This document shows positions 53,461 to 61,373 of a stretch of 64,000 nucleotides of DNA, one piece after another. The position numbers and the translations under genes were made by a program. The stretch is from NCBI RefSeq assembly GCF_017309955.1, contig NZ_CP021248.1:372001-436000 (forward strand), in the 5' to 3' direction. Every line of letters starts with the position of its first letter. Position 1 is the first letter of the stretch. The notes beneath the pieces are model-generated. The model made no database searches. It had not been told where the DNA came from and worked only from the letters and a program-made list of their open reading frames with translations. The DNA comes from Novosphingobium sp. KA1 (GTDB lineage Bacteria > Pseudomonadota > Alphaproteobacteria > Sphingomonadales > Sphingomonadaceae).

Positions 53461-53529
53461 GGGAGAGAGGGAGAGAGGGAGAGAGGGAGAGAGGGAGAGA
53501 GGGAGAGAGGGAGAGAGAGAGAGAGAGAG
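53461..53529. repeat. GGGAGAGA microsatellite
   Basis: Six perfect tandem copies of the 8-mer GGGAGAGA (53461-53508), followed by GGGAGA and a (GA)n run to about 53529. A further GGGAGA precedes it at 53455. The strand is purely purine over more than 70 bases. It lies in a region without a confident gene. Confidence 0.9.
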
Positions 53530-53642
53530 CGAGGAAGAGAGGCTCCTGCAAATTTCCGCGTGGCTTGTGCAGTATCCCGTGTTCGTGACCTTGCTCCGAA
53601 TTCAGCCGGCGAGGTTCAAGGAATGCAGCCCTTGAGCTGGCG

Positions 53643-53669
53643 AAAAAAAAGCCGGCCATGAAGGCCGGC
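53643..53669 (-). terminator. Intrinsic terminator, minus strand
   Basis: Perfect stem GCCGGCC/GGCCGGC (53651-53657 and 53663-53669), loop of five bases, and eight A on the plus strand (53643-53650), which give a U8 tail on the minus-strand transcript. Confidence 0.85.
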
Positions 53670-53708
53670 TGGAAAGTCTTTGGGAGAGGATGCCTGAAAG
53701 GCACGCGC
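53643..53708 (-). ncRNA. Candidate small RNA with anti-Shine-Dalgarno-like loop
   Basis: Read on the minus strand, about 66 nt: a hairpin UGCCU-UUC-AGGCA (53703-53691), then an unpaired CCUCUCCC (53689-53682) able to pair with ribosome-binding sites, then a strong terminator hairpin (GCCGGCC, 5-nt loop) with eight U. No protein gene ends here, so the terminator needs another transcript. A weak promoter-like pair (TTGCCG-N17-CATATG) lies just upstream on this strand. The RNA is a prediction from structure only. Confidence 0.45.
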
Positions 53709-54329
53709 CATATGTGGTAGATGTCGCTTCTCGGCAATTGCGCAAAGCGCAAGCAATGTTGCTTATCCTGGTTGCGTTTTCCGATACAGCCGACTGGCCG
53801 TGATCGAGCTGCGATAAATCGATCATGATACGATCCCGGCTTCCCTTTCCAGAGCCGATCGAACCTTTCCAGCGCCCTCGAATTGGCATCGAGGTGCGGC
53901 GTCGCCCGAGCGACTTCGCCGTACCGGAGCATTGCCGTGCCAACAGGGTGGGAGTGGGCATTCATTGTGGTCACTACCAAAACGAAACGGAGCAGTAGCC
54001 GCAATTGTGAATGGAAAAACGAATGCCCAATTCACTCATGAATTTGATTGTCTGACAATCGCTACTTTCGAGAAGCGTGCGTAGAAGAAAGATTGTGTGA
54101 TTGAATTAAATTGTCTATGATGTTGATATTCGAAGACTTATCCATGATGACAAGATTTTAATAGTCCAAGTATGTACAGGGTAGATCCGTTTGGACAGTG
54201 TGAAACGCGCGCGTCTGAACACGACCGGCCCTCTGCCTTCACCCGCGCATCTTTGAAAGCTTGATGAGGGGATTGATTGGCGATTTGCCGAACCCTGCGA
54301 GGTGCGACTTTCCATGGATTTGAGGCAAA
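53709..54329. other. Gene-poor, partly AT-rich stretch
   Basis: The frames present (for example 53213-54004 on the minus strand, which translates the microsatellite as a Leu-Ser-Pro run) do not look like real proteins. Base composition falls around 54010-54180. I see no gene here. Confidence 0.5.
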
Positions 54330-54893
54330 ATGACCGAGGACCCTCCCGATCCCCCAGAATCGGGCGCCGAGTACCGGGATGGGCCGCATGCGGAAGACCA
54401 TGCCGCCGGCTTGGCGCGCCTTTTGCAATCGATCTACGAGGAGTTGGCTGCACGGCTTGAGTTTGACCTAGGATCGCGCGAGGCTGCGCAGGACGCCCTT
54501 CAGGACTCCTGGATAAGGCTTTCGGTTGGGCCCGCGATCGGACCGGTGCGCAATCCCCGCGCCTACATCCGCAGGATGGCGCACAATCTCGGACGCAACA
54601 GGCTCCGGGGAACCGCACGCTACTCCCTCATGGCCTCGTCAATGGTGGCGGGCCTTGCCGATCCGGCTCCCGACCCCGAACGGATCGCTGCCGATCGGCG
54701 CGATCTGGCGGTGGTTTTCGAGGCGATCGCAGAGCTGCCCGAGCAGCGGCGGACGATCTTTCTCGACAGGTTCCGGGACGATCTCTCCCTCGACGAAATC
54801 GCCCGCTTGCGAAAGCTCCATCGCCGTACCGTCCAGAAGGAATTGCACCGCGTTTCGCAATTCCTTCGCGAACGGCTGCAGCGCGAGTCCTGA
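54330..54893 (+). CDS. ECF sigma factor, FecI-like
   Basis: 187 residues. Sigma region 2 at about 30-95 (LLQSIYEELAARLEFDLGS, then AQDALQDSWIRLS and NPRAYIRRMAHNLGRNRLR) and region 4 at about 125-180 (IAELPEQRRTIFLDRFRDDL, then SLDEIARLRKLHRRTVQKEL). This is the FecI-type extracytoplasmic-function group that normally sits before a FecR anti-sigma and a TonB receptor. Neither follows here; the next 558 bp has no clear gene. It is therefore an orphan, perhaps left over from a lost iron-uptake locus. Confidence 0.83.
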   Translation: MTEDPPDPPESGAEYRDGPHAEDHAAGLARLLQSIYEELAARLEFDLGSREAAQDALQDSWIRLSVGPAIGPVRNPRAYIRRMAHNLGRNRLRGTARYSLMASSMVAGLADPAPDPERIAADRRDLAVVFEAIAELPEQRRTIFLDRFRDDLSLDEIARLRKLHRRTVQKELHRVSQFLRERLQRES

Positions 54894-55451
54894 AGCGTCG
54901 GGCGCGGCGCCGCAGAGAAGGCGGCGGCCCAAATATATTTTCCGGGCATGGGCGCATCGATGCCTTGCCGAGTGTCAGGGGACGGGAAACACAGGGCCTC
55001 CTCCGATGCCGGGGCGTTTGCACGCTAGCGGCCGGTGGTGGCCGCAGAGTGGCAGGTCGATCCCACGGTGGGAAGACGGTGGCACTTGCAACCCCACGGA
55101 GGTCGCTATGGCGGCTTGGAACGCATGACCGCGGGAGCATCCCGCATCGTGCCTGGTGCAGATGCTGCAGCCCTTTGCGGTCCTGCGGCGGGACGTATTG
55201 TCGGACCGGACAGCGTCGGCCTGGGCGCGGCTACCTCAGCAAACGCCGCGCGCGCCGCGCCCGCTTCCGAGCTCAGGCATCATTCGCGGCGGCGACAATC
55301 TTTATCTCATGCGCGGGCGTCATGGTCAGGGGAAGGTTCATGCCGTCACAGCCCTGAATGCCGGGTGCGATCCCTTTGTCCTGACGAGGCACAGTGCCGC
55401 GACCGCGCGCCGTGCCGTGGATACGTTGTCGCGGGCCCCTCCCGGCGGCCG
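54894..55451. other. No confident gene
   Basis: Several overlapping frames are open, but none shows a recognisable domain. A frame continuous with the AraC-type gene downstream extends back to 55035 but reads as compositionally random Arg/Ala/Ser-rich sequence. This could be decayed 5' sequence of that regulator. Confidence 0.5.
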
Positions 55452-56036
55452 ATGCTCGCCGATTGGCAAGTGAAGACTGCGACCCAATTTCTGCGCGCGA
55501 AGTTGCCGGAGCAAGTCTCCATCAAGCAAGTCGCCGGAGTGTGTCACCTCTCGCCGTCCTATTTCATCAAGGCTTTCGCCCAGACGGTCGGACTTTCGCC
55601 TTATGCATGGCTTATAGCGCAGCGCGTCGAGAAGGCGTGCGGCCTGCTCGGCGAAAACAAGCTACCCCTTGCGCAGATCGCCCTTGAATGTGGGTTTGTG
55701 GATCAAAGCCATCTTACGAAAGCTTTCGTGAAGCGAACCGGCATCACTCCTGCGCGCTGGCGTCAAGCTCGGGTTCAGGAGACTGGCGAGGCGGAAACTC
55801 GGGACCCGGAAACTCGGAACTCGGAAGCTCGAAGTGGCGAAACTCTGGCCGGGGAAGATCGCGCCCTGGAACCTCAGGTCCAGGAGGCTCAGGCCCGGGA
55901 AGTCCAGACCCGGGAAGCCCAGACAGAGGAACGCCCGAGGCCGGAAGACTTGATCCCGCAGACAGGCAGGCAGAGTGCGGGTTACAATCTGCGCGCCTGC
56001 TTCGGACGCGTGTGCGAGTGCAGGGACGAGAAATGA
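55452..56036 (+). CDS. Short AraC-type HTH protein with repetitive acidic tail
   Basis: 194 residues from ATG 55452. Residues 1-105 form the two-HTH AraC DNA-binding domain (VSIKQVAGVCHLSPSYFIKA and LPLAQIALECGFVDQSHLTK, ending TGITPARWRQ). There is no N-terminal sensor domain, so it is either a minimal regulator or the end of a decayed one. Residues about 108-170 are a low-complexity tail of repeated Glu-Thr/Ala-Arg units (TGEAETRDPETRNSEA, then QEAQAREVQTREAQTEE), coded by degenerate GGAAxCTCGG-type DNA repeats. The tail may be a recent repeat expansion. Confidence 0.65.
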   Translation: MLADWQVKTATQFLRAKLPEQVSIKQVAGVCHLSPSYFIKAFAQTVGLSPYAWLIAQRVEKACGLLGENKLPLAQIALECGFVDQSHLTKAFVKRTGITPARWRQARVQETGEAETRDPETRNSEARSGETLAGEDRALEPQVQEAQAREVQTREAQTEERPRPEDLIPQTGRQSAGYNLRACFGRVCECRDEK

Positions 56037-56359
56037 GCCTAAGGGAAGTAGTGCCGCCCGCTTCGCCTTGCGCGCGCTTACGTGCTTGTGCGGACGGCCC
56101 GCTCTTGAATTCGCCTCGCGCACTGGTTCGCGTTGGCAGCGAGGCAATACCTGCTACTGGCTCCCAAAGGACTGCGCGAGGACGATGTCCGGTGACAAGG
56201 ATGCCGGAGGGGCAGTCCAGGCGGGCGACCGCCTCAATGCCGCACCGGGATGCGTACATTTCCGGTGAACGGCGTCACCGAAACCGCGGCGCCGATCCGG
56301 GAAGCAACCCAGGCCCGAAAATTGTCGCTTCCTGGGAGGCACTAGTCTAGATCATTGGC
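56037..56359. other. No gene seen
   Basis: About 320 bp before the sce7726-type gene. Open frames here overlap each other and lack protein-like character. The promoter of the three-gene cassette should lie at its right end. Confidence 0.5.
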
Positions 56360-57289
56360 ATGACGCCGCGTCCTGGCGCGCCGTCTCCCGGAGCTTTAGA
56401 ATTGACGTCGTCCTTATCCGAACTGAGCGCGCTTGACCGCCTGTTCTCCTCTGCCGTTTTCCAGGAAATGGCGAGGAAGGGGCGCTCGCCCTTGTTCAGC
56501 CGCCTCATGCACCAGGCAGGCGTAGCGGAGCGCTGCGGGAGGGACGCGACTGTCGGTTCGGCATTCGATACCGCCTTCGCGCGCCTGAAGACCGCTGGGA
56601 GCCGGAACGAATACGTCTACCGCGCGGCGGTCACCAAGAACGTCCTTCTCGGCAAGCATTCGCTGCGCACCGCCTCGATGCTCAACGAGGTGCGCGCCGG
56701 TGAGTGCAAAGCGGATCTCGTCATCCTGAACGGCACAGCCAGCGTCTACGAGATCAAGTCGGAACGCGATTCTCTAGCGCGCCTCGTCAACCAGGTCGCC
56801 AACTACAAGCGCGTCTTTGCGACCGTGAATGTCATTGTCGGCGAGGACCATGTCGAGGGTGTCCAGCGCGTGCTGGACGGTGATGTCGGCATCCTCATGC
56901 TTTCCCGGCGCTACCGGATAACCCAAGTGCGCGAGGCCGTGGATGCGCCCGAGCGGACTTGTCCTGCAACCATCTTCGAGACCCTGCGATCCGCCGAGGC
57001 CGTGGCCGTCTTGAAGTCGCTCGGCATCGCCGCGCCCGATGTTCCGAATACGCGGCGTCATGCCGTGCTCCGCGCGCTGTTTTCCGAGCTGGACCCAGCC
57101 GACGTCCACCGCGAAATGGTCAGGACGCTGAAACGGACGCGTTCGCTGGTGCCTCTGGCGGAGCTCGTTGCGCGACTTCCGGTCTCGCTGCAAGCTGCGG
57201 CGCTTTCGATACCGGTCAGGCGCGGCGATCACGACCGCGTCGTCAGCGCGGTCGAAACACCTCTCGAAATTGCGATGGAGTGGGCATAA
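56360..57289 (+). CDS. sce7726-family protein (PD-(D/E)XK-like domain)
   Basis: 309 residues. The central part, about residues 75-190, reads AAVTKNVLLGKHSLRTASML, then NEVRAGECKADLVILNG and SVYEIKSERDSLARLVNQ: a Glu, the Asp of ADLVIL and the ExK of YEIKSE in the order of the PD-(D/E)XK nuclease superfamily. I recognise this as the sce7726 family, which is usually encoded next to sce7725. That partner follows here after 7 bp. The C-terminal 100 residues are helical. Cellular function of the family is not established to my knowledge; a nuclease in a defence setting is an inference. Confidence 0.75.
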   Translation: MTPRPGAPSPGALELTSSLSELSALDRLFSSAVFQEMARKGRSPLFSRLMHQAGVAERCGRDATVGSAFDTAFARLKTAGSRNEYVYRAAVTKNVLLGKHSLRTASMLNEVRAGECKADLVILNGTASVYEIKSERDSLARLVNQVANYKRVFATVNVIVGEDHVEGVQRVLDGDVGILMLSRRYRITQVREAVDAPERTCPATIFETLRSAEAVAVLKSLGIAAPDVPNTRRHAVLRALFSELDPADVHREMVRTLKRTRSLVPLAELVARLPVSLQAAALSIPVRRGDHDRVVSAVETPLEIAMEWA

Positions 57290-57296
57290 ACCGGCG

Positions 57297-58238
57297 ATGT
57301 ACTATCCCTATTTTCGCGGCAAGCAGTTCGAACTCATCACCATTCGTGAGACAGCGGGGGTAATGGCACAAGCGGGATTTGTGCCGATCATCGAACCGGT
57401 CAAGGAGACCCTGAAGGGGCTTCACAAGGCCTTGCAGACGGTCTGCGAAGCGGGCGGCAAGGCGATCGTCATCGTCAACCCATACGTCGGCGACCACCAG
57501 GAAAACGGGATCGGCATTTCCGGTCTCCTGGCCCAGGAGTTTGCAGACAATGCCGCGATATCGGCAGGCATCCTTCTTCGGGACGGCATGAACCTCGATG
57601 ATGCCTACGCGCTTTTCGAAGCGCACGCCGCGCACGATCCGGTCTTCGTCCATGCCGGTTTCGGGGACCAGAAGGCTCTGGCCGACCAGCTTGGCGCCGG
57701 CCTCAAGGACACCCGCCACGTATTCATCGAGAAGCATGCAAGCACGCTCTATCGCAAGCCCTTTGCGGACGCGATCCGGGTGCTGGTCCGCGATGGCTTC
57801 GAGCGCCTCAAGAACTCCGAATATGCCAAGATCCCTTCGGAAGAGTTTTCCGAACTCCACATCACCTACGGCGATCTGGGCATGAAGGGCTTCGGCGATT
57901 TCCTGATGGTAGGCGACAGCTACTCGGAAGGCGGCGGTCCAGCCTATGCAGTCGCGATCCACCTCACGTACATCGACCCCGAGCGCGACGACGTGATGTA
58001 TATCTACCATTTCGTCTCGACCACGAACGACACCCCGACCGACCCCGCCGGCAAGTTCGGACAGGCACTGGAAAAGCTGATCGCCAAGCTTGAGAGCGGC
58101 AATTCCAAGCTTCTGGAAACCTCGGCGATCAAGGAATTTCGCGATCTGCACGCCAAGGGCCACTTCCCCGGGCTTGGCTACGTCAAGAAGCTCTCGATGA
58201 ACCATCACATCGAGACACTTGCCGACTTTCTTTCCTGA
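57297..58238 (+). CDS. sce7725-family (beta family) protein
   Basis: 313 residues. It opens with MYYPYFRGKQFELITIRETA and has PIIEPVKETLKGLHKAL, then VNPYVGDHQ, ISAGILLRDGMN and VFVHAGFGDQKAL, ending in FPGLGYVKKLSMNHHIETLA. This matches my recollection of the sce7725/beta-family proteins, probably a TIM-barrel-like fold, with no known reaction. It is separated by 7 bp from the sce7726 gene and 8 bp from the RES gene, so the three are almost surely one operon. Confidence 0.75.
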   Translation: MYYPYFRGKQFELITIRETAGVMAQAGFVPIIEPVKETLKGLHKALQTVCEAGGKAIVIVNPYVGDHQENGIGISGLLAQEFADNAAISAGILLRDGMNLDDAYALFEAHAAHDPVFVHAGFGDQKALADQLGAGLKDTRHVFIEKHASTLYRKPFADAIRVLVRDGFERLKNSEYAKIPSEEFSELHITYGDLGMKGFGDFLMVGDSYSEGGGPAYAVAIHLTYIDPERDDVMYIYHFVSTTNDTPTDPAGKFGQALEKLIAKLESGNSKLLETSAIKEFRDLHAKGHFPGLGYVKKLSMNHHIETLADFLS

Positions 58239-58246
58239 GGCGGGCC

Positions 58247-59278
58247 GTGGCCAAGCGTCAGTGCTGCCCGGAATGTTTCGGCGACCACCATTTGCGCGAT
58301 CACGTCTTCCCGTTCCTTGGGGCGACCGGAGGGCAATGCGACTATTGCGGGACCGAGGATGTCTTGCTGATCGAACCTTCCGCTCTGGCGGATTGGTTCG
58401 GACCTTTGATCAGCGTCTATGAGCCGCACGAAGACGGCGAACCGATCGCCGACTGGCTGAAGCGGGACTGGCAGCTGTTTTCCCATCCAAGGATGGATGC
58501 GGCGCACACCAAGGAACTGCTTGCCGACATTCTCGATGACGGCCAAATCGTACGAGGAAAGTTCATCCCCTCGCCAAGCTACAAGAGCGAGGCGCTCATG
58601 CAGTGGGAGACCCTGCGTGATGAGATGATGTACCAGAACCGCTGGTTTCTGGACGTCAGTTTCGACAAGGACCGATTGGCCCAGCTCCTGGATTATCTCG
58701 TTGCGACGGACTTGCCGACGCAGTGGTTTCGCGCCCGTATCCGCACCGGCGATGTCAGTTATCAGATTGCGGAAATGGGGCCGCCGCCCAAGCGCCTGGC
58801 GAGCCACGGCAGGGCGAATCCCGCCGGCATTCCCTACCTCTATCTCGGCTCTACCGCCACCACGGCCGCAGCCGAAGTGCGGCCGCATACAGGCGAGATC
58901 GCCTGCGTCGCGAACTTCGAGGTTCCGCCGATCCGTGCCGTGGATTTGCGAGCGCCGCGCAAGGGCGTTTCTCCATTCATCGTGCAGGATCCAAGGCCGA
59001 TAGGCCAGCTTCGAGCGGACCTGCCGCTCCTTGAGCGTCTTGGTGAGGAGCTTACGCGTCCGGTTCTGCCATCGGGCGCGGCGATCGATTACATTCCGAG
59101 CCAATATCTGTGCGAGTTCATCAAGAAGCTCGGGTTCGACGGCGTCGTCTATCGCAGCTCGGTAAGCGACGGCATCAATCTGGCGCTCTTCGAACCGGCG
59201 CGGGCCACCGGCGGCGCCGTATCGCTCTACACGGTATCGCGGGTATCCGTGGAGGTCGCGGTAGTTCCGGTAGCCTGA
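58247..59278 (+). CDS. RES-domain protein with N-terminal zinc-ribbon
   Basis: 343 residues from GTG 58247, preceded by GAGGCGG. Residues 1-45 carry CxxC pairs (QCCPECFGDHH and QCDYCGTED) suggesting a zinc ribbon. From about 165 there is a RES domain: WFRARIRTGD (Arg), YLYLGSTATTAAAEVRPHTG (Glu region) and GVVYRSSVSDGINLALFEP (Ser), the R-E-S order that names the family. Known RES toxins destroy NAD+ and are paired with Xre-type antitoxins. No antitoxin is adjacent here; the partners are the sce7726 and sce7725 genes. An NAD+-depleting effector in a three-gene defence unit is an inference. Confidence 0.8.
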   Translation: MAKRQCCPECFGDHHLRDHVFPFLGATGGQCDYCGTEDVLLIEPSALADWFGPLISVYEPHEDGEPIADWLKRDWQLFSHPRMDAAHTKELLADILDDGQIVRGKFIPSPSYKSEALMQWETLRDEMMYQNRWFLDVSFDKDRLAQLLDYLVATDLPTQWFRARIRTGDVSYQIAEMGPPPKRLASHGRANPAGIPYLYLGSTATTAAAEVRPHTGEIACVANFEVPPIRAVDLRAPRKGVSPFIVQDPRPIGQLRADLPLLERLGEELTRPVLPSGAAIDYIPSQYLCEFIKKLGFDGVVYRSSVSDGINLALFEPARATGGAVSLYTVSRVSVEVAVVPVA

Positions 59279-59409
59279 AGTTATCGGACTGCGAACAAGT
59301 GGGCTCTGCGGGCGGGGCGGAGATCGATTGCCGGCCAAATCAAAGGAATGAATGGCTTTTTCATGCCGGGCCACGTGACAGGCGGTACTCCTGTCTGCAA
59401 TGTCACGCG

Positions 59410-60104
59410 ATGAAGACGAATCCGCTCCGTTTCTATCGAGATTGCCTTCAGCGAGCATTTGCCGGCTGGTTCAAGCGGATTGAGGGCTGGATCAGTTCGC
59501 TTTCTCTTTGTGTCGGCCTCGTTCTTCTCTTCTAGCATCCGGGAGAACACGTCGAAAAGACGGTGACCTCTGTGCCCAATATGGCTTTCCTGGCCGTATT
59601 CTTGGTCATCATTCTCTTCCGACTTGCGATGTCTCCCTATTGGCTTTGGGCGGAAGAGCACCAAAAGCGTGGAGCCGCCGAAAGTTTGCGACGGCCCAGA
59701 CTGGAACTTGGTCTGCCCGACCCTCCCGTGATCGACGTCATTACCCTGGGCGGTACGACCTCGCAGTCGCTGGGCGGCACGCGTCAAACCGTGATCAATC
59801 GATGGGTGCACGACGTGGTTGCGCTTTCCTGCATCAACACCGGTGAGACGGCGGTGCAGGGGTGCCGGGCAAGGCTAATCGCGGTAGAGGCCGTCCGTTC
59901 CGATGGGAGAGAGCCGACACGAATTGTCGGCACGGTGGAACTTCCGTGGAGGAAGGAAGATCCCGAAGGCAGTCTGAAAATCGACATAGCGCCAGGAGAG
60001 GCTCACCGGATCTGGGTTGGCGGTGTCCGTGGTGGCGGTCATGTTTGGCTGTTTCGCGAAATTCAGTCCTTGCCCATCGAGTACCAGCAGATGCTGGGCG
60101 GTCC
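59410..60104 (+). pseudogene. Two-TM membrane protein, broken by stop codon and IS
   Basis: One reading frame runs from ATG 59410 (MKTNPLRFYRDCLQRAFAGW, then ISSLSLCVGLVLLF) to TAG at 59533-59535. It continues in the same frame after it, from HPGEHVEKTVTSVPNMAFLA and a second helix (FLVIILFRLAMSPYWLW) to the IS end at 60104. So a single two-helix anchored protein with a soluble C-terminal domain seems to have acquired an in-frame stop, and then lost its C-terminus to the IS. A shorter product could begin at ATG 59581; its frame runs 220 bp into the IS. Family not recognised. Confidence 0.55.
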
Positions 60105-60167
60105 TGACCTGCCCCCCGCTGAGTGGCCCAGAGACTATGATAGTCTGGACCACGAAAGGGACGATGA

Positions 60168-60446
60168 ATGCCGAGCAAGAAGCACAAGCCGGAAGAGATT
60201 ATCGGCAAGCTGCGTGAAGTTGAGATTGTGCTGGCGCAGGGAGCGAGCACGGCTGAAGCCTGCCGCCGGATCGCGGTCAGCGAGCAAACCTATTATCGCT
60301 GGCGGAAGGAATATGGCGGCCTGAAGACGGACCAGGCGCGGCGTATGAAGGATCTGGAGAAAGAGAACCAGCGTCTTCGCCGGGCGATTTCGGACCTGAC
60401 GCTGGACAAGCTGATCCTGCAGGAGGCTGCCAAGGGAAACTTCTGA
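60168..60446 (+). CDS. IS3-family OrfA (DNA-binding part of transposase)
   Basis: 92 residues. An HTH_Tnp_1 domain ([20 protein letters not shown], then [24 protein letters not shown] recognition helix reading [20 protein letters not shown]) is followed by a leucine-zipper-like helix ([19 protein letters not shown]). This OrfA type is typical of the IS407 group. It binds the IS ends and is also the N-terminus of the OrfAB transposase made by frameshifting. Confidence 0.93.
   Translation: MPSKKHKPEEIIGKLREVEIVLAQGASTAEACRRIAVSEQTYYRWRKEYGGLKTDQARRMKDLEKENQRLRRAISDLTLDKLILQEAAKGNF
60434..60440 (+). other. -1 ribosomal frameshift site GGGAAAC
   Basis: The heptamer lies as G_GGA_AAC in the OrfA frame, two codons before the OrfA stop. 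A -1 slip leads into the frame [20 protein letters not shown], continuous with OrfB. This is the classic X_XXY_YYZ arrangement of IS3 elements. Confidence 0.75.
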
Positions 60447-60496
60447 GCCCTGCGCGGCGGCGGCGCTGCATCGATCATGTACGACGAGAGCTTCCG

Positions 60497-61339
60497 GTGT
60501 CCGAGCGACGGATATGCCGGGTGCTGGGTCAGCATCGATCGACACAACGCAAGGTGCCGCGCGGGGCGGATGACGAACAGGCGCTGACAGAGGATATCAT
60601 CGCTTTGGCGAAGCAATATGGCCGTTATGGCTATCGCCGGGTGACGGCATTGCTGTGCCATGCGGGATGGACGGTGAACCATAAACGGGTTGAGCGGATC
60701 TGGCGGCGTGAGGGGCTGAAGGTTCCGCTGCGTCAGCCAAAGCGGGGACGCCTGTGGCTCAATGACGGTTCATGCATCCGCCTGCGGCCCGAATATCCGG
60801 GACATGTCTGGGCCTACGATTTCGTCGAGGGACGGACGCATGATGGCCGCAAGTTCCGCATCCTCACGATCATCGACGAGGCCAGCAGGGAATGCCTGGC
60901 GCTCATCGTTGTACGGCAGCTCAAGCATGAGGATGTTCTGGCGGCCCTGGCCGACCTGTTCATCTCGCGCGGTCCGCCTGCACATATACGGTCCGATAAT
61001 GGCAGCGAATTTATCGCGACCGCCGTCCAGAAATGGCTGGGCCAGATCGGCGTGAAGACACTCTACATCACACCGGGATCACCATGGGAGAATGGCTATA
61101 ACGAAAGCTTCAACGGGTCGCTTCGCGACGAACTGCTCAACGGCGAGATCTTCTACAGCCTCGCGGAGGCCAAGGTACTGATCGAGGCATGGCGGCGGCA
61201 TTACAACACCGTTCGCCCTCACAGCAGCCTGGGCTACCGACCGCCGGCACCAGAAACGGCGACACCGCCATATCCGGCCTCCGGTTCCGCTTCGCTCCAC
61301 CTCCGTCCGGATATGGCGGTGATGAGCTTAATGCACTAA
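60497..61339 (+). CDS. IS3-family transposase OrfB
   Basis: 280 residues as an isolated frame; in practice the frame is entered from OrfA by -1 frameshifting at 60434-60440, adding about 20 residues upstream. An HTH_21 region ([20 protein letters not shown]) precedes the rve integrase core with the DDE residues in [15 protein letters not shown] and NGYNESFNG. The last 25 residues are low-complexity. Intact, so the element may still be mobile. Copy 1 at the left edge is nearly identical. Confidence 0.93.
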   Translation: MSERRICRVLGQHRSTQRKVPRGADDEQALTEDIIALAKQYGRYGYRRVTALLCHAGWTVNHKRVERIWRREGLKVPLRQPKRGRLWLNDGSCIRLRPEYPGHVWAYDFVEGRTHDGRKFRILTIIDEASRECLALIVVRQLKHEDVLAALADLFISRGPPAHIRSDNGSEFIATAVQKWLGQIGVKTLYITPGSPWENGYNESFNGSLRDELLNGEIFYSLAEAKVLIEAWRRHYNTVRPHSSLGYRPPAPETATPPYPASGSASLHLRPDMAVMSLMH

Positions 61340-61373
61340 CAAACCAATCGGTCCACTCGGTGGGGGCAGATCA

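Larger units (their letters stand above)
60105..61373 (+). mobile_element. Complete IS3-family (IS407-like) insertion sequence
   Basis: 1269 bp. Left end TGACCTGCCCCCCGCTGAGTGG, right end (reverse complement) TGATCTGCCCCCACCGAGTGG: imperfect terminal inverted repeats beginning TG, as in IS3 elements. It holds orfA, a -1 slippery site and orfB. No target-site duplication is visible (left flank ...GGTCC, right flank CCTGC...). The two flanks belong to different genes on opposite strands, so the element marks a rearrangement junction rather than a simple insertion. Confidence 0.92.

Noticed and set aside
53455..53529. CRISPR-like array
   Set aside because: The repeats are contiguous 8-mers without spacers, so this is a microsatellite.
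53213..54004. 263-residue minus-strand frame
   Set aside because: It crosses the terminator hairpin and translates the microsatellite into a Leu-Ser-Pro run; no domain seen.
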